This document shows positions 7,860 through 16,063 of a stretch of DNA of 64,000 nt, one piece after another. The translations under genes and the position numbers were made by a program. The notes beneath the pieces were generated by a model that was not told where the DNA came from, ran no database searches, and saw only the letters and a list, made by a program, of their open reading frames with translations. Every line of letters starts with the position of its first letter. The first letter of the stretch is position 1. This DNA is from Actinomadura sp. J1-007 (lineage in GTDB: Bacteria; Actinomycetota; Actinomycetes; Streptosporangiales; Streptosporangiaceae). Where the stretch lies: contig NZ_WING01000001.1 in NCBI RefSeq assembly GCF_009793335.1, forward strand, positions 6,076,001 to 6,140,000, read 5' to 3'.

Positions 7860-8660
7860 ATGGGTGAGGCGGGCGGCGCGGTGATGGCCCGGCGATGGGC
7901 CGCCGGGATACTCGTTGCGGCGGCCTGCGCCTGGTTGAGCGCGTTCGGGTCCTCGGTTTCCAGGGAACGGGCCGGTGCGGCGGCGGCGGAGATCGTTACC
8001 CCCGTGGCGGCGAAGCCCGTGGCGCCGCCTCCGAAGCCCGTGCCCCCGCCGGTCGACTGCCGCGCGCGCAAATGCGTCGCGTTGACGTTCGACGACGGGC
8101 CGATGGACAGCACGGCCAAGCTCCTCGACCTCCTCGCGTCGCGCAAGGTGAAGGCGACGTTCTTCCTCGTGGGCAGGAACGCGGCGGCGCGCCCCGACCT
8201 GGTCCGCCGCGAACAGAACGAGGGGCACGCGGTCGCCAACCACAGCTACACGCACGCCGACCTCGGCCGCTCGTCGTCGGGGAGGATCGCGTCCGAGCTG
8301 TCGAAGACCCAGGACGCGATCCGGCGGGCGACCGGTGTCACCCCCACGCTGATGCGGCCCCCGTACGGCTCGACCAGCGCCAAGGTCGCGTCCGTCACCA
8401 AGCGGATGGGACTCGCGCAGGTGCTGTGGACGGTCGACCCGCTCGACTGGCAGATCCGCGACGCCAAGGCCGTGGAACGCAGGATCGTGCGCGCCACCCG
8501 CCCCGGGCACATCGTCCTCATGCACGACATCCACCCGACGACGGTCGCGGCTGTGCCGGCGATCCTGAAGCGCCTGTCGGCCAAGGGGTACGAGTTCGTC
8601 ACCGTGCCCGAGTTGTACGGCAAGCCGTTGAAACCGGGCAGGAAGTACGTCGAGAGGTGA
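7860..8660 (+). CDS. secreted polysaccharide deacetylase (NodB homology, CE4)
   Basis: A 266-residue protein with an N-terminal membrane/signal segment (about residues 11-32), a Pro/Ala linker, then a CE4 domain. The five motifs are visible: T-F-D-D-G (76-80), H-S-Y-T-H, R-P-P-Y-G-S, a D-P-L-D-W strand, and the final L-M-H-D-I-H. These metalloenzymes remove acetyl groups from peptidoglycan or chitin-type glycans outside the cell; the metal triad D-H-H and the catalytic Asp are present. ATG 7860 follows GGGGGG by 5 nt; ATG 7884 is an alternative. Confidence 0.9.
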   Translation: MGEAGGAVMARRWAAGILVAAACAWLSAFGSSVSRERAGAAAAEIVTPVAAKPVAPPPKPVPPPVDCRARKCVALTFDDGPMDSTAKLLDLLASRKVKATFFLVGRNAAARPDLVRREQNEGHAVANHSYTHADLGRSSSGRIASELSKTQDAIRRATGVTPTLMRPPYGSTSAKVASVTKRMGLAQVLWTVDPLDWQIRDAKAVERRIVRATRPGHIVLMHDIHPTTVAAVPAILKRLSAKGYEFVTVPELYGKPLKPGRKYVER

Positions 8661-8752
8661 TGGGCGCCCTCGTCCTGGCGGACGGGCATCTCAGGGACCG
8701 GTCAGGGTCTTCCCCGATGGTGACGCGGCGGTCCGCCGCCCACCATTGAGGT

Positions 8753-9280
8753 ATGGAAAGCAGCTACGCGGTGAGGGACCTGCGGGTCTCGGACGACGAG
8801 CGCGAACCCTCGATCCAGCGGCTCCAGGAGGCGTACGCCGAGGGGCGGCTCGACCACGACGAGTTCGACATGCGGATGCACCTGGCCATGACGGCCAAGA
8901 CGCGCGCCGACCTGGCTGCGGTGACGCGGGACCTGACGCCCGTGCCGCTGGACTCCGGCCACGGCGCCGGCTCCGACGCCGCGCAGGCCACCGCCGAGGA
9001 CCGGATGCTGGCCGCCGTCGCGCACGGCATCGGCTACCCGACCCTCTTCGTCGGGCCGCTGATCCTGATGCTGGTCAGCGGAAAGCGTTCGGCGTACGTC
9101 AGGAAGCACGCGGCCGAGGCGGTGAACTTCCAGCTCACCGTCCTGCTGATCACGATCGTGACGTTCGGGCTGGGCGGCGTCCTGTACGCGGTCACCTGGA
9201 TCGCGGCCGCCATCGCGGCGATCCTCGCCCTCAGCGGCCGCGACTTCCGCTACCCATGGATCCTGCGCCTGATCAAGTAG
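8753..9280 (+). CDS. DUF1707 (SHOCT-like) plus DUF4870 membrane protein
   Basis: A 175-residue protein. The N-terminus (residues about 9-62: LRVSDDEREPSIQRLQEAYA then G-R-L-D-H-D-E-F-D-M-R) is the DUF1707 domain common in actinobacterial membrane-associated proteins. The C-terminal half has two to three membrane segments (IGYPTLFVGPLILMLV; LTVLLITIVTFGLGGVLYAV; AAIAAILAL) with the conserved K-H-A-A-E-A-V-N-F-Q of DUF4870/Tic20-like proteins. Function is not established. The mRNA start is probably very close to the ATG, since only 90 nt separate it from the deacetylase. Confidence 0.85.
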   Translation: MESSYAVRDLRVSDDEREPSIQRLQEAYAEGRLDHDEFDMRMHLAMTAKTRADLAAVTRDLTPVPLDSGHGAGSDAAQATAEDRMLAAVAHGIGYPTLFVGPLILMLVSGKRSAYVRKHAAEAVNFQLTVLLITIVTFGLGGVLYAVTWIAAAIAAILALSGRDFRYPWILRLIK

Positions 9281-9300
9281 CCCACCCCGCCCGGCCCCCG

Positions 9301-9710
9301 CGCTGTCGGCCACTCGCCCCCGCTATCGGCCACCCGCCTGCGCTGTCCATCACCGGCCTGCGCTGTCGGCCGCTCGTTCCCGCTGTCGGCCGTCCGCTTG
9401 CACTGTCGGCCGTCCGCCCTCTGCTGTCGGCTGTCCGTCTCTGCTGGTGGCCGCCGTTGGCGCTGTCGGCCGCTCGTCGGCGTTGTCGGTCGTCCGCTTG
9501 CGCTGTCCGCCACTCGCCCCCGCTGGGCTGCCTGTCCCTGCTGGTGGCCGCCGTCGGCGCTGTTGGCCGTCCGCCTGTGCTGTTGGCCACCCGCCTGCGC
9601 TGGGCTGCCTGTCCCCGCTGTCGGCTGCCCGCTTCCGCATTATCGGCTGCCGGCCTCGCTGTCGGTCGCCCGTCGGTGCTGTCGGCCGTCCGCCGATCAC
9701 CGTCCACTCG
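9301..9710. repeat. 20-bp-period tandem array
   Basis: Starting at 9301 the sequence steps in 20-bp units of the form CGCTGTCGGCCGTCCGCTTG with substitutions: 9301, 9321, 9341, 9361, 9381, 9401 and again from 9461 to 9520. Inserts based on CTGCTGGTGGCCGCCGTTGG shift the phase, and the pattern continues to about 9710. The period is not a multiple of three and there is no ribosome-binding site, so this is intergenic minisatellite-like DNA rather than a gene. Confidence 0.8.
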
Positions 9711-10970
9711 CCGCCGCCACCGCCCGCAACTCGCGACTCGCCGCCCGCACCCCCCGGCTGGCCGTTCGCTGCTCGCCGTAGGCGACCGCCGCTCGTCGTA
9801 GGTCCTCTGCCGCTCGTGGGCGTGTCCGCTGCCTGCGCCGCTTGCTGTCGGCGGTCCGCTGCCACCTGCGGTAGGCCGCCTCCCGTTCTTTATCGGCCTT
9901 CGCCGCCCGCTGTTGGCCGTCCGCCGCCGTCCGCCGCCTGCCGCCATCCGCCGCCATCTGCGGCGGTCCGCCGCCATCCGCGGCTGGCCGCTGGCTAGCG
10001 CCGCCCGCCGTGGACGGCACGCCCGCTGGGTGGCGTATCCGCTGCCCGCCACCGCCACCGCCACCTGCGATAGGTGGCCGTCGCTTGTTGTCGGTGTCCG
10101 CTGTTGGCGACTCGCCGCTGCCGCGCGTGGGCCGCTCGGTGTCTGCCGGTCGTTGTCGGTGGGCGACTGTAGGTTGACCGGGTGCGGCATCGATGCGACT
10201 ACCGTCCGTGTCCGGCGTCCGGGTTTGGTAGGCCAAGGGCGTTCGGTCCCGCCTCGGCCATGCCGCTTTTCTGCTCTGTCGTGCCTGCGCATTCGGTCGT
10301 CCACGGGGGCGATCCAGGCGTCGCGATCCGTGGCGAGCCCTGGGCCATCATGCGCGGGTGTTCTCGTGTCTGCCGGCGGCGCGATGTGCACGCGCGCGCA
10401 CACGCACCGCGTCCCTGCCTCTTCAGTGCGCCTGCGTCTTTTGCCTCTTGTCTCAGGGGAGGCAACCGGGCGCCACCCGGTGGCTTCGTTCGGGCGGGAG
10501 CTTGCTCTCTTCTCTGCGGGCGTTCGCCTGCGGGTTGTCGGGTGCGAGGTGGCGTGCGGTTCCTTGTCGTCGGCGTGGCGTGTGAGGGGGTGCGGACGGC
10601 AGAAGGCGCGAGTACGCGGGCAGGAGGACGCTGTCGCGAGGCGGACGGTTGTGCTCGCGGTACGGGCGTCCGGCCGGGCTACCGGAGTCGGCAGGCTCGG
10701 GCGGAGAGTGGTTCCCTCGGATGAGGTGGGTGGGGGCGACGGCGGAGGGCCTTGGTTTGGACGGGGAACGTTTCAAAGCGGAGGCCGGGGCTTTTGTGGG
10801 GTGCGGGGCGGGGGGTTTGGTGGGGGCGCGTGGGAGGGTGGGGGGTGGCGTTTCGCTGGGCGCTCGCTGTGGTGGAGTCGGGGGAACGTCTCGGGCCCGG
10901 CGGTGCGCGGCGGCACGGCTGACCTGGGCGGACGTGGGGTGGGCCGGGGTTTATTCCCCGCCTTGCTTGT
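9711..10970. other. gene-free stretch, C-rich then G-rich
   Basis: About 1.26 kb with no credible gene on either strand. From 9711 to about 10020 the + strand is C-rich with CCGCCGCCATCCGC-type steps decaying from the 20-bp array. From about 10640 to 10900 it is extremely G-rich (runs such as GGGGGGTTTGGTGGGGGCG), giving strong opposite strand asymmetry and potential G-quadruplexes. Open frames have composition typical of repeats and no codon-position bias. Confidence 0.6.
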
Positions 10971-10973
10971 GAT

Positions 10974-10989
10974 GACCCTAACGTCCAGT
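10974..10989. promoter_or_regulatory. 16-bp motif ATGACCCTAACGTCCA shared with position 7746
   Basis: This exact 16-mer occurs here, 51 nt before tmsA, and at 7746-7761 upstream of the NodB/hypothetical divergon. The core GACCCTAACG also lies in the MFS/TetR intergenic region near 43782. Read on the minus strand the core contains TAGGGT, and on the plus strand TAACGT, both fitting TANNNT -10 elements. It may therefore simply be a shared promoter element. Confidence 0.3.
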
Positions 10990-11039
10990 TATGTGGAAGA
11001 TACATGGGATGATCGATCTACTGTGTCCGGGAGGGGTAG

Positions 11040-12407
11040 ATGACGGAGCTTGCGATCAAGGGTGATCACCAGCGGGCGGTGGAGGCGCTCAGGCGGTCGT
11101 ACGCGGCGATTCCGGCGGGGGCGCCGGTGCGGCTCGCGAAGCGGACCTCCAACCTGTTCCGGTGGCGCGACCCCTCGGACGCGCCGGGGCTCGACGTGTC
11201 CGGCTTCGACAAGGTCCTGAGCGTCGACGCCGACGCGCGGACCGCCGAGGTCCAGGGGATGACGACGTACGAGGCGCTCGTCGACGCGACCCTCCCGCAC
11301 GGGCTGATGCCGACGGTCGTGCCGCAGCTCAAGACGATCACGCTCGGCGGGGCGGTGACGGGGCTCGGGATCGAGTCGACGTCGTTCCGCGACGGGCTGC
11401 CGCACGAGGGCGTCCTGGAGATGGACGTGCTCACCGGGGACGGGTCGATCGTCACCGCGAGCCGGGACAACGAGCACTCGGACCTGTTCTTCGGGTTCCC
11501 CAACTCGTACGGGACGCTCGGCTACAGCCTGCGGCTGAAGATCGAGCTGCGGCCCGTCAAGCCGTACGTGCGGCTGCGGCATGTGCGGTTCGACGACGCT
11601 GAGGCGGCCGCGCGGGCGATGGGCGAGATCACCGAGTCCGGCGCCTACGAGGGCGAGACCGTCGATTTCCTGGACGGCACCGTGTTCGGGCCCGACGAGC
11701 AGTACGTCACGCTCGGATTCTTTTCCGACACCGCTCCGTACACGTCCGACTACACCGGGCAGGGCATTTACTACCGGTCCATTCAGCAGCGGTCGGTCGA
11801 TTTCCTGACCGTGCGCGACTATCTGTGGCGGTGGGACACCGACTGGTTCTGGTGTTCGGGCGCGTTCGGGGTGCAGAATCCGACCGTCCGGCGGTTGTGG
11901 CCGGATAAGGCCAAGCGGTCGGATGTGTACCGGAAGCTCGTCGCGTACGACCGGCGCTACCAGATTCTCGCGCGCATCGAGCGGTGGCGTGGGCTGCGGC
12001 CCCGCGAGGACGTCATCCAGGACATCGAGGTCCCGGTCGAACGGCTCGCGGAGTTCCTGGAGTTCTTCCACGAGAAGGTCGGGATGAAGCCCGTCTGGCT
12101 GTGCCCGCTGCGCGCCAAGGAAAGCTGGCCGCTCTATCCGCTGGCACCGGGCCGGACGTACGTCAACGTCGGTTTCTGGGGCACCGTACGGCTGCCGCCG
12201 GGACAGATCCCCGAGTACCACAACCGGCTCATCGAACGGCGCGTCGCGGCACTTGACGGGCACAAGTCCCTCTACTCGACTGCTTTTTACAGCCGTGACG
12301 AGTTCTGGCGCTACTACGACGGGGAAACCTACCGGCGGCTCAAGTCGTCGTACGACCCCGGCGAGCGGCTGCTGGACCTCTATGACAAGTGCGTGCGCGG
12401 ACGCTGA
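11040..12407 (+). CDS. tmsA: FAD-binding oxidoreductase, 10-methylene fatty-acyl reductase TmsA/BfaA-like
   Basis: A 455-residue vanillyl-alcohol-oxidase-type flavoprotein related to DWARF1/DHCR24 reductases. The PP-loop region V-P-Q-L-K-T-I-T-L-G-G-A-V-T-G-L-G-I is near residues 96-115 and G-Y-S-L-R-L-K-I-E lies around 162-170. In actinomycetes this protein paired with a cyclopropane-synthase-like methyltransferase reduces the 10-methylene-stearoyl intermediate to 10-methylstearoyl (tuberculostearoyl) lipid; the adjacent gene is exactly that partner. ATG 11040 follows GGGAGGGG closely. The 93-nt gap to tmsB has hairpins but no apparent promoter, so the two are probably co-transcribed. Confidence 0.85.
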   Translation: MTELAIKGDHQRAVEALRRSYAAIPAGAPVRLAKRTSNLFRWRDPSDAPGLDVSGFDKVLSVDADARTAEVQGMTTYEALVDATLPHGLMPTVVPQLKTITLGGAVTGLGIESTSFRDGLPHEGVLEMDVLTGDGSIVTASRDNEHSDLFFGFPNSYGTLGYSLRLKIELRPVKPYVRLRHVRFDDAEAAARAMGEITESGAYEGETVDFLDGTVFGPDEQYVTLGFFSDTAPYTSDYTGQGIYYRSIQQRSVDFLTVRDYLWRWDTDWFWCSGAFGVQNPTVRRLWPDKAKRSDVYRKLVAYDRRYQILARIERWRGLRPREDVIQDIEVPVERLAEFLEFFHEKVGMKPVWLCPLRAKESWPLYPLAPGRTYVNVGFWGTVRLPPGQIPEYHNRLIERRVAALDGHKSLYSTAFYSRDEFWRYYDGETYRRLKSSYDPGERLLDLYDKCVRGR

Positions 12408-12433
12408 CGGCCGTCCGCCATATCGGGGGGAGG

Positions 12434-12480
12434 GCCCCGGTCCGGGGCTGATGGAGAACCCATCGCCCCTGCCCGGGGCG
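12434..12480 (+). promoter_or_regulatory. two small hairpins between tmsA and tmsB
   Basis: GCCCC/GGGGC (12434-12438 with 12444-12448) and CGCCCC/GGGGCG (12464-12469 with 12475-12480) lie in the intercistronic gap just before the tmsB ribosome-binding site AGGAGG. They could tune relative expression or mRNA processing. Confidence 0.3.
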
Positions 12481-12500
12481 GAGAGACAGGAGGAACAAAG

Positions 12501-13766
12501 ATGACGCTGGCCAAGGTCTTCGAGCAGCTAGCCGGGGCTGAGGCGCCAGTGGAGTTCGCGGCGTACGACGGATCGCGGGCGGGGGTGCCCGGCGCCGACA
12601 TCCGGTTCGACGTCCGCTCGCCGTACGCGGTGTCGTACCTCGTGCACTCGCCGGGGGCGCTCGGACTGGCCCGCGCGTACGTCACCGGCATGATCGACGT
12701 GAGCGGCGACATGTTCACCGCGCTGTCGACCATGCAGCAGGTGCTCGGCGACGTGACGGCGCGCGACAAGGCGAGGATCCTCGCGGCGGTCTTCAACGAC
12801 CCGCTGCTGCGCGGCGCGCTCACCAGGCGGCTCGACCCGCCGCCGCAGGAGGCTCCCTTCAGCCGCGTGCCCTCGTGGCTGCGGCACTCCAAGCGGCGCG
12901 ACGCGAAGGCGATCTCGCACCACTACGACGTCTCCAACACCTTCTACGAGTGGGTGCTCGGCCCGTCCATGGCCTACACCTGCGCGTGCTTCCCGGAGGA
13001 CGGCTCCACGCTGGAGGAGGCGCAGTTCCACAAGCACGACCTGGTGGCCAAGAAGCTCGGCCTGAAGCCCGGCATGCGGCTGCTGGACGTCGGCTGCGGC
13101 TGGGGCGGCATGGTGATGCACGCCGCCAAGGAGTACGGGGTGAAGGCGCTCGGCGTCACGCTGTCCAAGCAGCAGGCCGAGTGGGCGCAGAAGGCGATCG
13201 CCGACCGGGGCCTGTCCGACCTGGCCGAGGTCCGCCACATGGACTACCGGGACGTGACCGAGACCGGCTTCGACGCCGTCAGCTCCATCGGCCTGACCGA
13301 GCACATCGGCAAGAACAACCTGCCCGCCTACTTCTCGTTCCTGTACGGGAAGCTGAGGCAGGGCGGGCGGATGCTCAACCACACGATCACCCGCCCCGAC
13401 AACCTCGCTCCCGCGATCAAGCAGGGCGGTTTCATCAACCGCTACGTCTTCCCGGACGGCGAGCTCGAAGGCCCCGGCTTCATCCAGATGCAGATGAACG
13501 ACGTGGGCTTCGAGATCCGCCACCAGGAGAACCTGCGCGAGCACTACGCCCGCACGCTGCGCGGCTGGTGCGACAACCTGGAGGCCCACTGGGACGAGGC
13601 GGTCGCGGAGGTCGGTGAGGGCACCGCCCGCGTCTGGCGCGTCTACATGGCCGGCTGCATCCTGGGCTTCACCCAGAACTGGATCCAGCTCCACCAGACG
13701 CTCGGCGTCAAGCTCGACGACAAGGGCGACGCCCACATGCCGCTGCGGCCGGACTGGGGCGTCTGA
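12501..13766 (+). CDS. tmsB: SAM-dependent fatty-acyl methyltransferase, TmsB/BfaB-like (CFA synthase family)
   Basis: A 421-residue cyclopropane-fatty-acyl-phospholipid-synthase-family enzyme. The SAM motif L-L-D-V-G-C-G-W-G-G is at about residues 193-202. Upstream is the family landmark H-H-Y-D-V-S-N-T-F-Y-E-W-V-L-G, followed by M-A-Y-T-C-A-C-F. Beside the flavoprotein tmsA, the expected job is transfer of a methyl group to the double bond of phospholipid oleate to give 10-methylene stearate, which TmsA then reduces. ATG 12501 has an AGGAGG site 7 nt upstream. A strong hairpin ends the operon. Confidence 0.88.
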   Translation: MTLAKVFEQLAGAEAPVEFAAYDGSRAGVPGADIRFDVRSPYAVSYLVHSPGALGLARAYVTGMIDVSGDMFTALSTMQQVLGDVTARDKARILAAVFNDPLLRGALTRRLDPPPQEAPFSRVPSWLRHSKRRDAKAISHHYDVSNTFYEWVLGPSMAYTCACFPEDGSTLEEAQFHKHDLVAKKLGLKPGMRLLDVGCGWGGMVMHAAKEYGVKALGVTLSKQQAEWAQKAIADRGLSDLAEVRHMDYRDVTETGFDAVSSIGLTEHIGKNNLPAYFSFLYGKLRQGGRMLNHTITRPDNLAPAIKQGGFINRYVFPDGELEGPGFIQMQMNDVGFEIRHQENLREHYARTLRGWCDNLEAHWDEAVAEVGEGTARVWRVYMAGCILGFTQNWIQLHQTLGVKLDDKGDAHMPLRPDWGV

Positions 13767-13798
13767 CACCGCCCCGCGCCCGCCGTACGAGCACCGTC

Positions 13799-13834
13799 CC
13801 GGCCCGGACCCGACGACCTCGGGGTCCGGGCCGG
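13799..13834 (+). terminator. terminator hairpin after tmsAB
   Basis: CCGGCCCGGACCC (13799-13811) pairs perfectly with GGGTCCGGGCCGG (13822-13834) around a 10-nt loop, 33 nt past the tmsB stop. No T tract follows, which is common for actinomycete terminators. Confidence 0.65.
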
Positions 13835-13876
13835 AACGTTCCCGCGGGAAGCGGGCGCGGGCCGCACCACGTTGGG

Positions 13877-14866
13877 GTGAACGTGACGATCAACCCGGGA
13901 CCCGGCCGCGCGGATGGCGTGTACGCGCGGGCGTCCAACGGCCCCACGTTCGGATTCATGCTGTACGACCGCGTCACGGGCCGTTCGACGGCCCGCGGGG
14001 AGCACCTGCGGTTCCGTTCCGCGTCACTGGTCAAACTCCTCATCGCCCTCCACCACCTCAGAACGAACCCCCGACGCGCCAGCGCCCCGAACGCCAGCGC
14101 CCCCAACGGCACCGGCCTGAGCGGGGAGGGTCTGAGCGGCACCGGTCCGAGCGGGGAGGGTCCGAACGGCACCGGGCCGAGCGGCATCGATCCGAGCGGC
14201 ATCGGTCCGGAGGGCATCGGCCTGAGCGGCACCGGCCTGAGCGGGAACGGCACCGGCCTGAGCGGGGACGGCCCGGACGGCATCGGTCCGAGCGGCACCG
14301 GCCTGGGTGGGGGTGGCGTGGGTGGGCTGGTGGGGGCGATGTTGCGGGGGAGTGATGATGAGGCGGCCAAGGTGTTGTGGCGGTTGAACGGGATGGACGC
14401 CGTCGTCGCCGCGACGGCGGCCGAGATCGGTCTCGCCGACACCGTTCCGCCCGCCGATCCGGTCTGGTGGGGGTACACCGCGACCAGTGCGGCGGACACC
14501 GTCCAGATCTACCGCTACCTGCTCGAACGCGCCGAGGCGCCGATCCGCGACCGCGTCATGGGGCATCTGCGCGCGGCGACGCGGATCGCGGCAGACGGGT
14601 GGGACCAGTTCTTCGGCATCCCGTCCGCGGTGCCCCGGCCGTTCGCCGTGAAGCAGGGTTGGTCGGGCTTCGAGGACGCGCGCCCGTCCCGCGCCGAGGG
14701 GCTCGACACGGGCGGGGTCGCCATGCACACCTCCGGGACGTACGGCGAGGGCGACAGGTGGGTCTTGGCGGTGCTCAGCCTGAGCCCCGCCGGGACGCCG
14801 TGGGAGGAGTCGGCGCGGCGGCTGACCGCCCTCGTCGCCGAACTGTGCCGCGACGCCCCGTCCTGA
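13877..14866 (+). CDS. class A beta-lactamase-like serine hydrolase with pentapeptide-repeat insert
   Basis: A 329-residue protein of the penicillin-recognising fold. S50-x-x-K53 (S-L-V-K) is the likely nucleophile pair and K-Q-G-W-S-G near residue 261 occupies the K-T-G position. There is no signal peptide, so it may be cytoplasmic or the start may be further upstream. The striking feature is an insert at residues about 78-144, directly after the S-x-x-K helix, made of fourteen or so G-x-G-[LP]-S pentapeptides encoded by a 15-bp tandem repeat. Activity is uncertain: the usual S-D-N motif is not obvious and the repeat replaces part of the all-helical domain. Confidence 0.72.
   Translation: MNVTINPGPGRADGVYARASNGPTFGFMLYDRVTGRSTARGEHLRFRSASLVKLLIALHHLRTNPRRASAPNASAPNGTGLSGEGLSGTGPSGEGPNGTGPSGIDPSGIGPEGIGLSGTGLSGNGTGLSGDGPDGIGPSGTGLGGGGVGGLVGAMLRGSDDEAAKVLWRLNGMDAVVAATAAEIGLADTVPPADPVWWGYTATSAADTVQIYRYLLERAEAPIRDRVMGHLRAATRIAADGWDQFFGIPSAVPRPFAVKQGWSGFEDARPSRAEGLDTGGVAMHTSGTYGEGDRWVLAVLSLSPAGTPWEESARRLTALVAELCRDAPS
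14108..14307 (+). repeat. 15-bp tandem repeat inside the serine hydrolase gene
   Basis: Thirteen to fourteen in-frame units of the form GGCACCGGCCTGAGC or GGCATCGGTCCGAGC, encoding G-T-G-L-S and variants. Near-identical neighbouring units suggest recent expansion. Unlike the intergenic arrays, the period keeps the reading frame. Confidence 0.85.
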
Positions 14867-14881
14867 GGCGGCGGGCGGGGG

Positions 14882-15584
14882 TCAGACGAGCTCCATCGTG
14901 TTGGCGATGTCCTCGGCGTTCGCGGGCATCTCGCCCTGCTTGGACGTGATGGTGAGGGAGCAGGCGCGGCCGTCCTGGGCGACCTGGACCTGGTGGCCGG
15001 TGAGCGCGCCGGCGGCCGACTTCAGGACGTAGGTGGTGCGGATGCCGGGACGGCCCGCGACGGTGGCGTCGGTGACCTGGACGTCCGACGCGCCGAGCTG
15101 GCTCATCCCCGCGCGCGTGCCCGTCTTGAGCTGTTCGATGCTGGTCACCGGGGACGGCACGCAGAGCGCGTTGACGTTGGTCGCGTAGCCCCGGACCGCG
15201 GACTCCGCCTCGATCGCGTACACGGCCTTGCGCTGCTTGAGCTGCTCCATGCTCTGGCGCAGCAGCTCCTGGTTGGCGCCCTTGAGGCCGAGCTTGGCCA
15301 GGCCCTCCTCGGCTTCGCCGCTGGTGAGCTGGATGTCCTCCCAGCCCTTCGGGATGGAGATCCGCACGCCGTTCTCCGGGCCGCCGATCGTGCGCCATCC
15401 GGGGGCGCGTCGGCGGCGGCGGGGAGGAGGAGGCGGGCGGCTGGCTGCTCGGGGCGTCCGACGCGGACGGGGCGGAGCTGGACGGCGGGGCGGACTCGTC
15501 CTTCTTGTCGCCCAGGCATGCCGTGAGGGAGAACGCGGCGGTCGTTCCGGCGAGGGTGGCGGCGATGACCCGGCTGACCATCAT
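14882..15584 (-). CDS. secreted lipoprotein, reading frame broken by an apparent one-base shift
   Basis: ATG 15584 (AAGGA site upstream) starts a lipoprotein signal peptide ending in the lipobox L-T-A-C, then a Ser/Pro-rich tether (SAPPSSSAPSASDAPSSQPP). That frame then derails, but from about 15403 downward another frame continues G-G-P-E-N-G-V-R-I-S-I-P-K-G-W-E and runs to the stop at 14882. The two halves join if one base is removed (or two added) in the C-run near 15399-15412. The mature domain is an unrecognised actinobacterial surface lipoprotein with a helical middle and beta-rich end. It is either a pseudogene or a sequencing error; about 233 residues if repaired. Confidence 0.65.
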
Positions 15585-15726
15585 GGGTTCCTTTCGCGGA
15601 CAATGTGTGAAAAGGGATGTTCGGGAGGATGGCACGGTTCACACCGGGCGCTGTGTCGTACATCACAGGGACACGGCCCCGCAGGTCGCCGTCCGAACGC
15701 CCGGGACGGGGCACGGGCGCCGCGGG

Positions 15727-15954
15727 TCAGCACATCTCGACGCGGCGCGCGGCGGCGATCTCCTTGGTGAACCGTTCGCGGACCCGCAGGTCGGCGGCGA
15801 TCTCCTCGCGCAGCACCTTCGCCGCGACGGGCGTGCCGTCCTCGGCGCGCCCGAGGTGGACGACGCCCTGGCCGCCCATGCCGAGCCGCCCGCTCAACCG
15901 GTAGGGCCCCACCGCGGCGGGGTCGTCGGGATGCGGCGGCTCGGCTTCGGGCAT
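15727..15954 (-). pseudogene. truncated serine/threonine protein kinase, N-lobe only
   Basis: From ATG 15954 the protein reads P-Y-R-L-S-G-R-L-G-M-G-G-Q-G-V-V-H-L-G, a perfect glycine-rich ATP loop of actinobacterial PknB-type kinases. The conserved V-A-A-K-V-L lysine strand and the E of the C-helix (F-T-K-E-I-A-A-A-R-R-V) follow, then it stops after about 75 residues. The catalytic H-R-D and D-F-G segments are absent in all frames downstream. This is a decayed kinase gene or a deletion product. A slightly longer frame starts at 16020. Confidence 0.7.
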
Positions 15955-16063
15955 GGGGCATGGCTCCTGGTGAGGGCAAAAGTGCGTTATGCACCATAGA
16001 GCATGTCCCGTGCCCGTCACATCGTCTCGCGATCAGGCGTTCACCCTGCGGCGCCGTCGCGGG

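Noticed and set aside
9301..9710. CRISPR array
   Set aside because: Units are contiguous without unique spacers and vary internally; no cas genes nearby.
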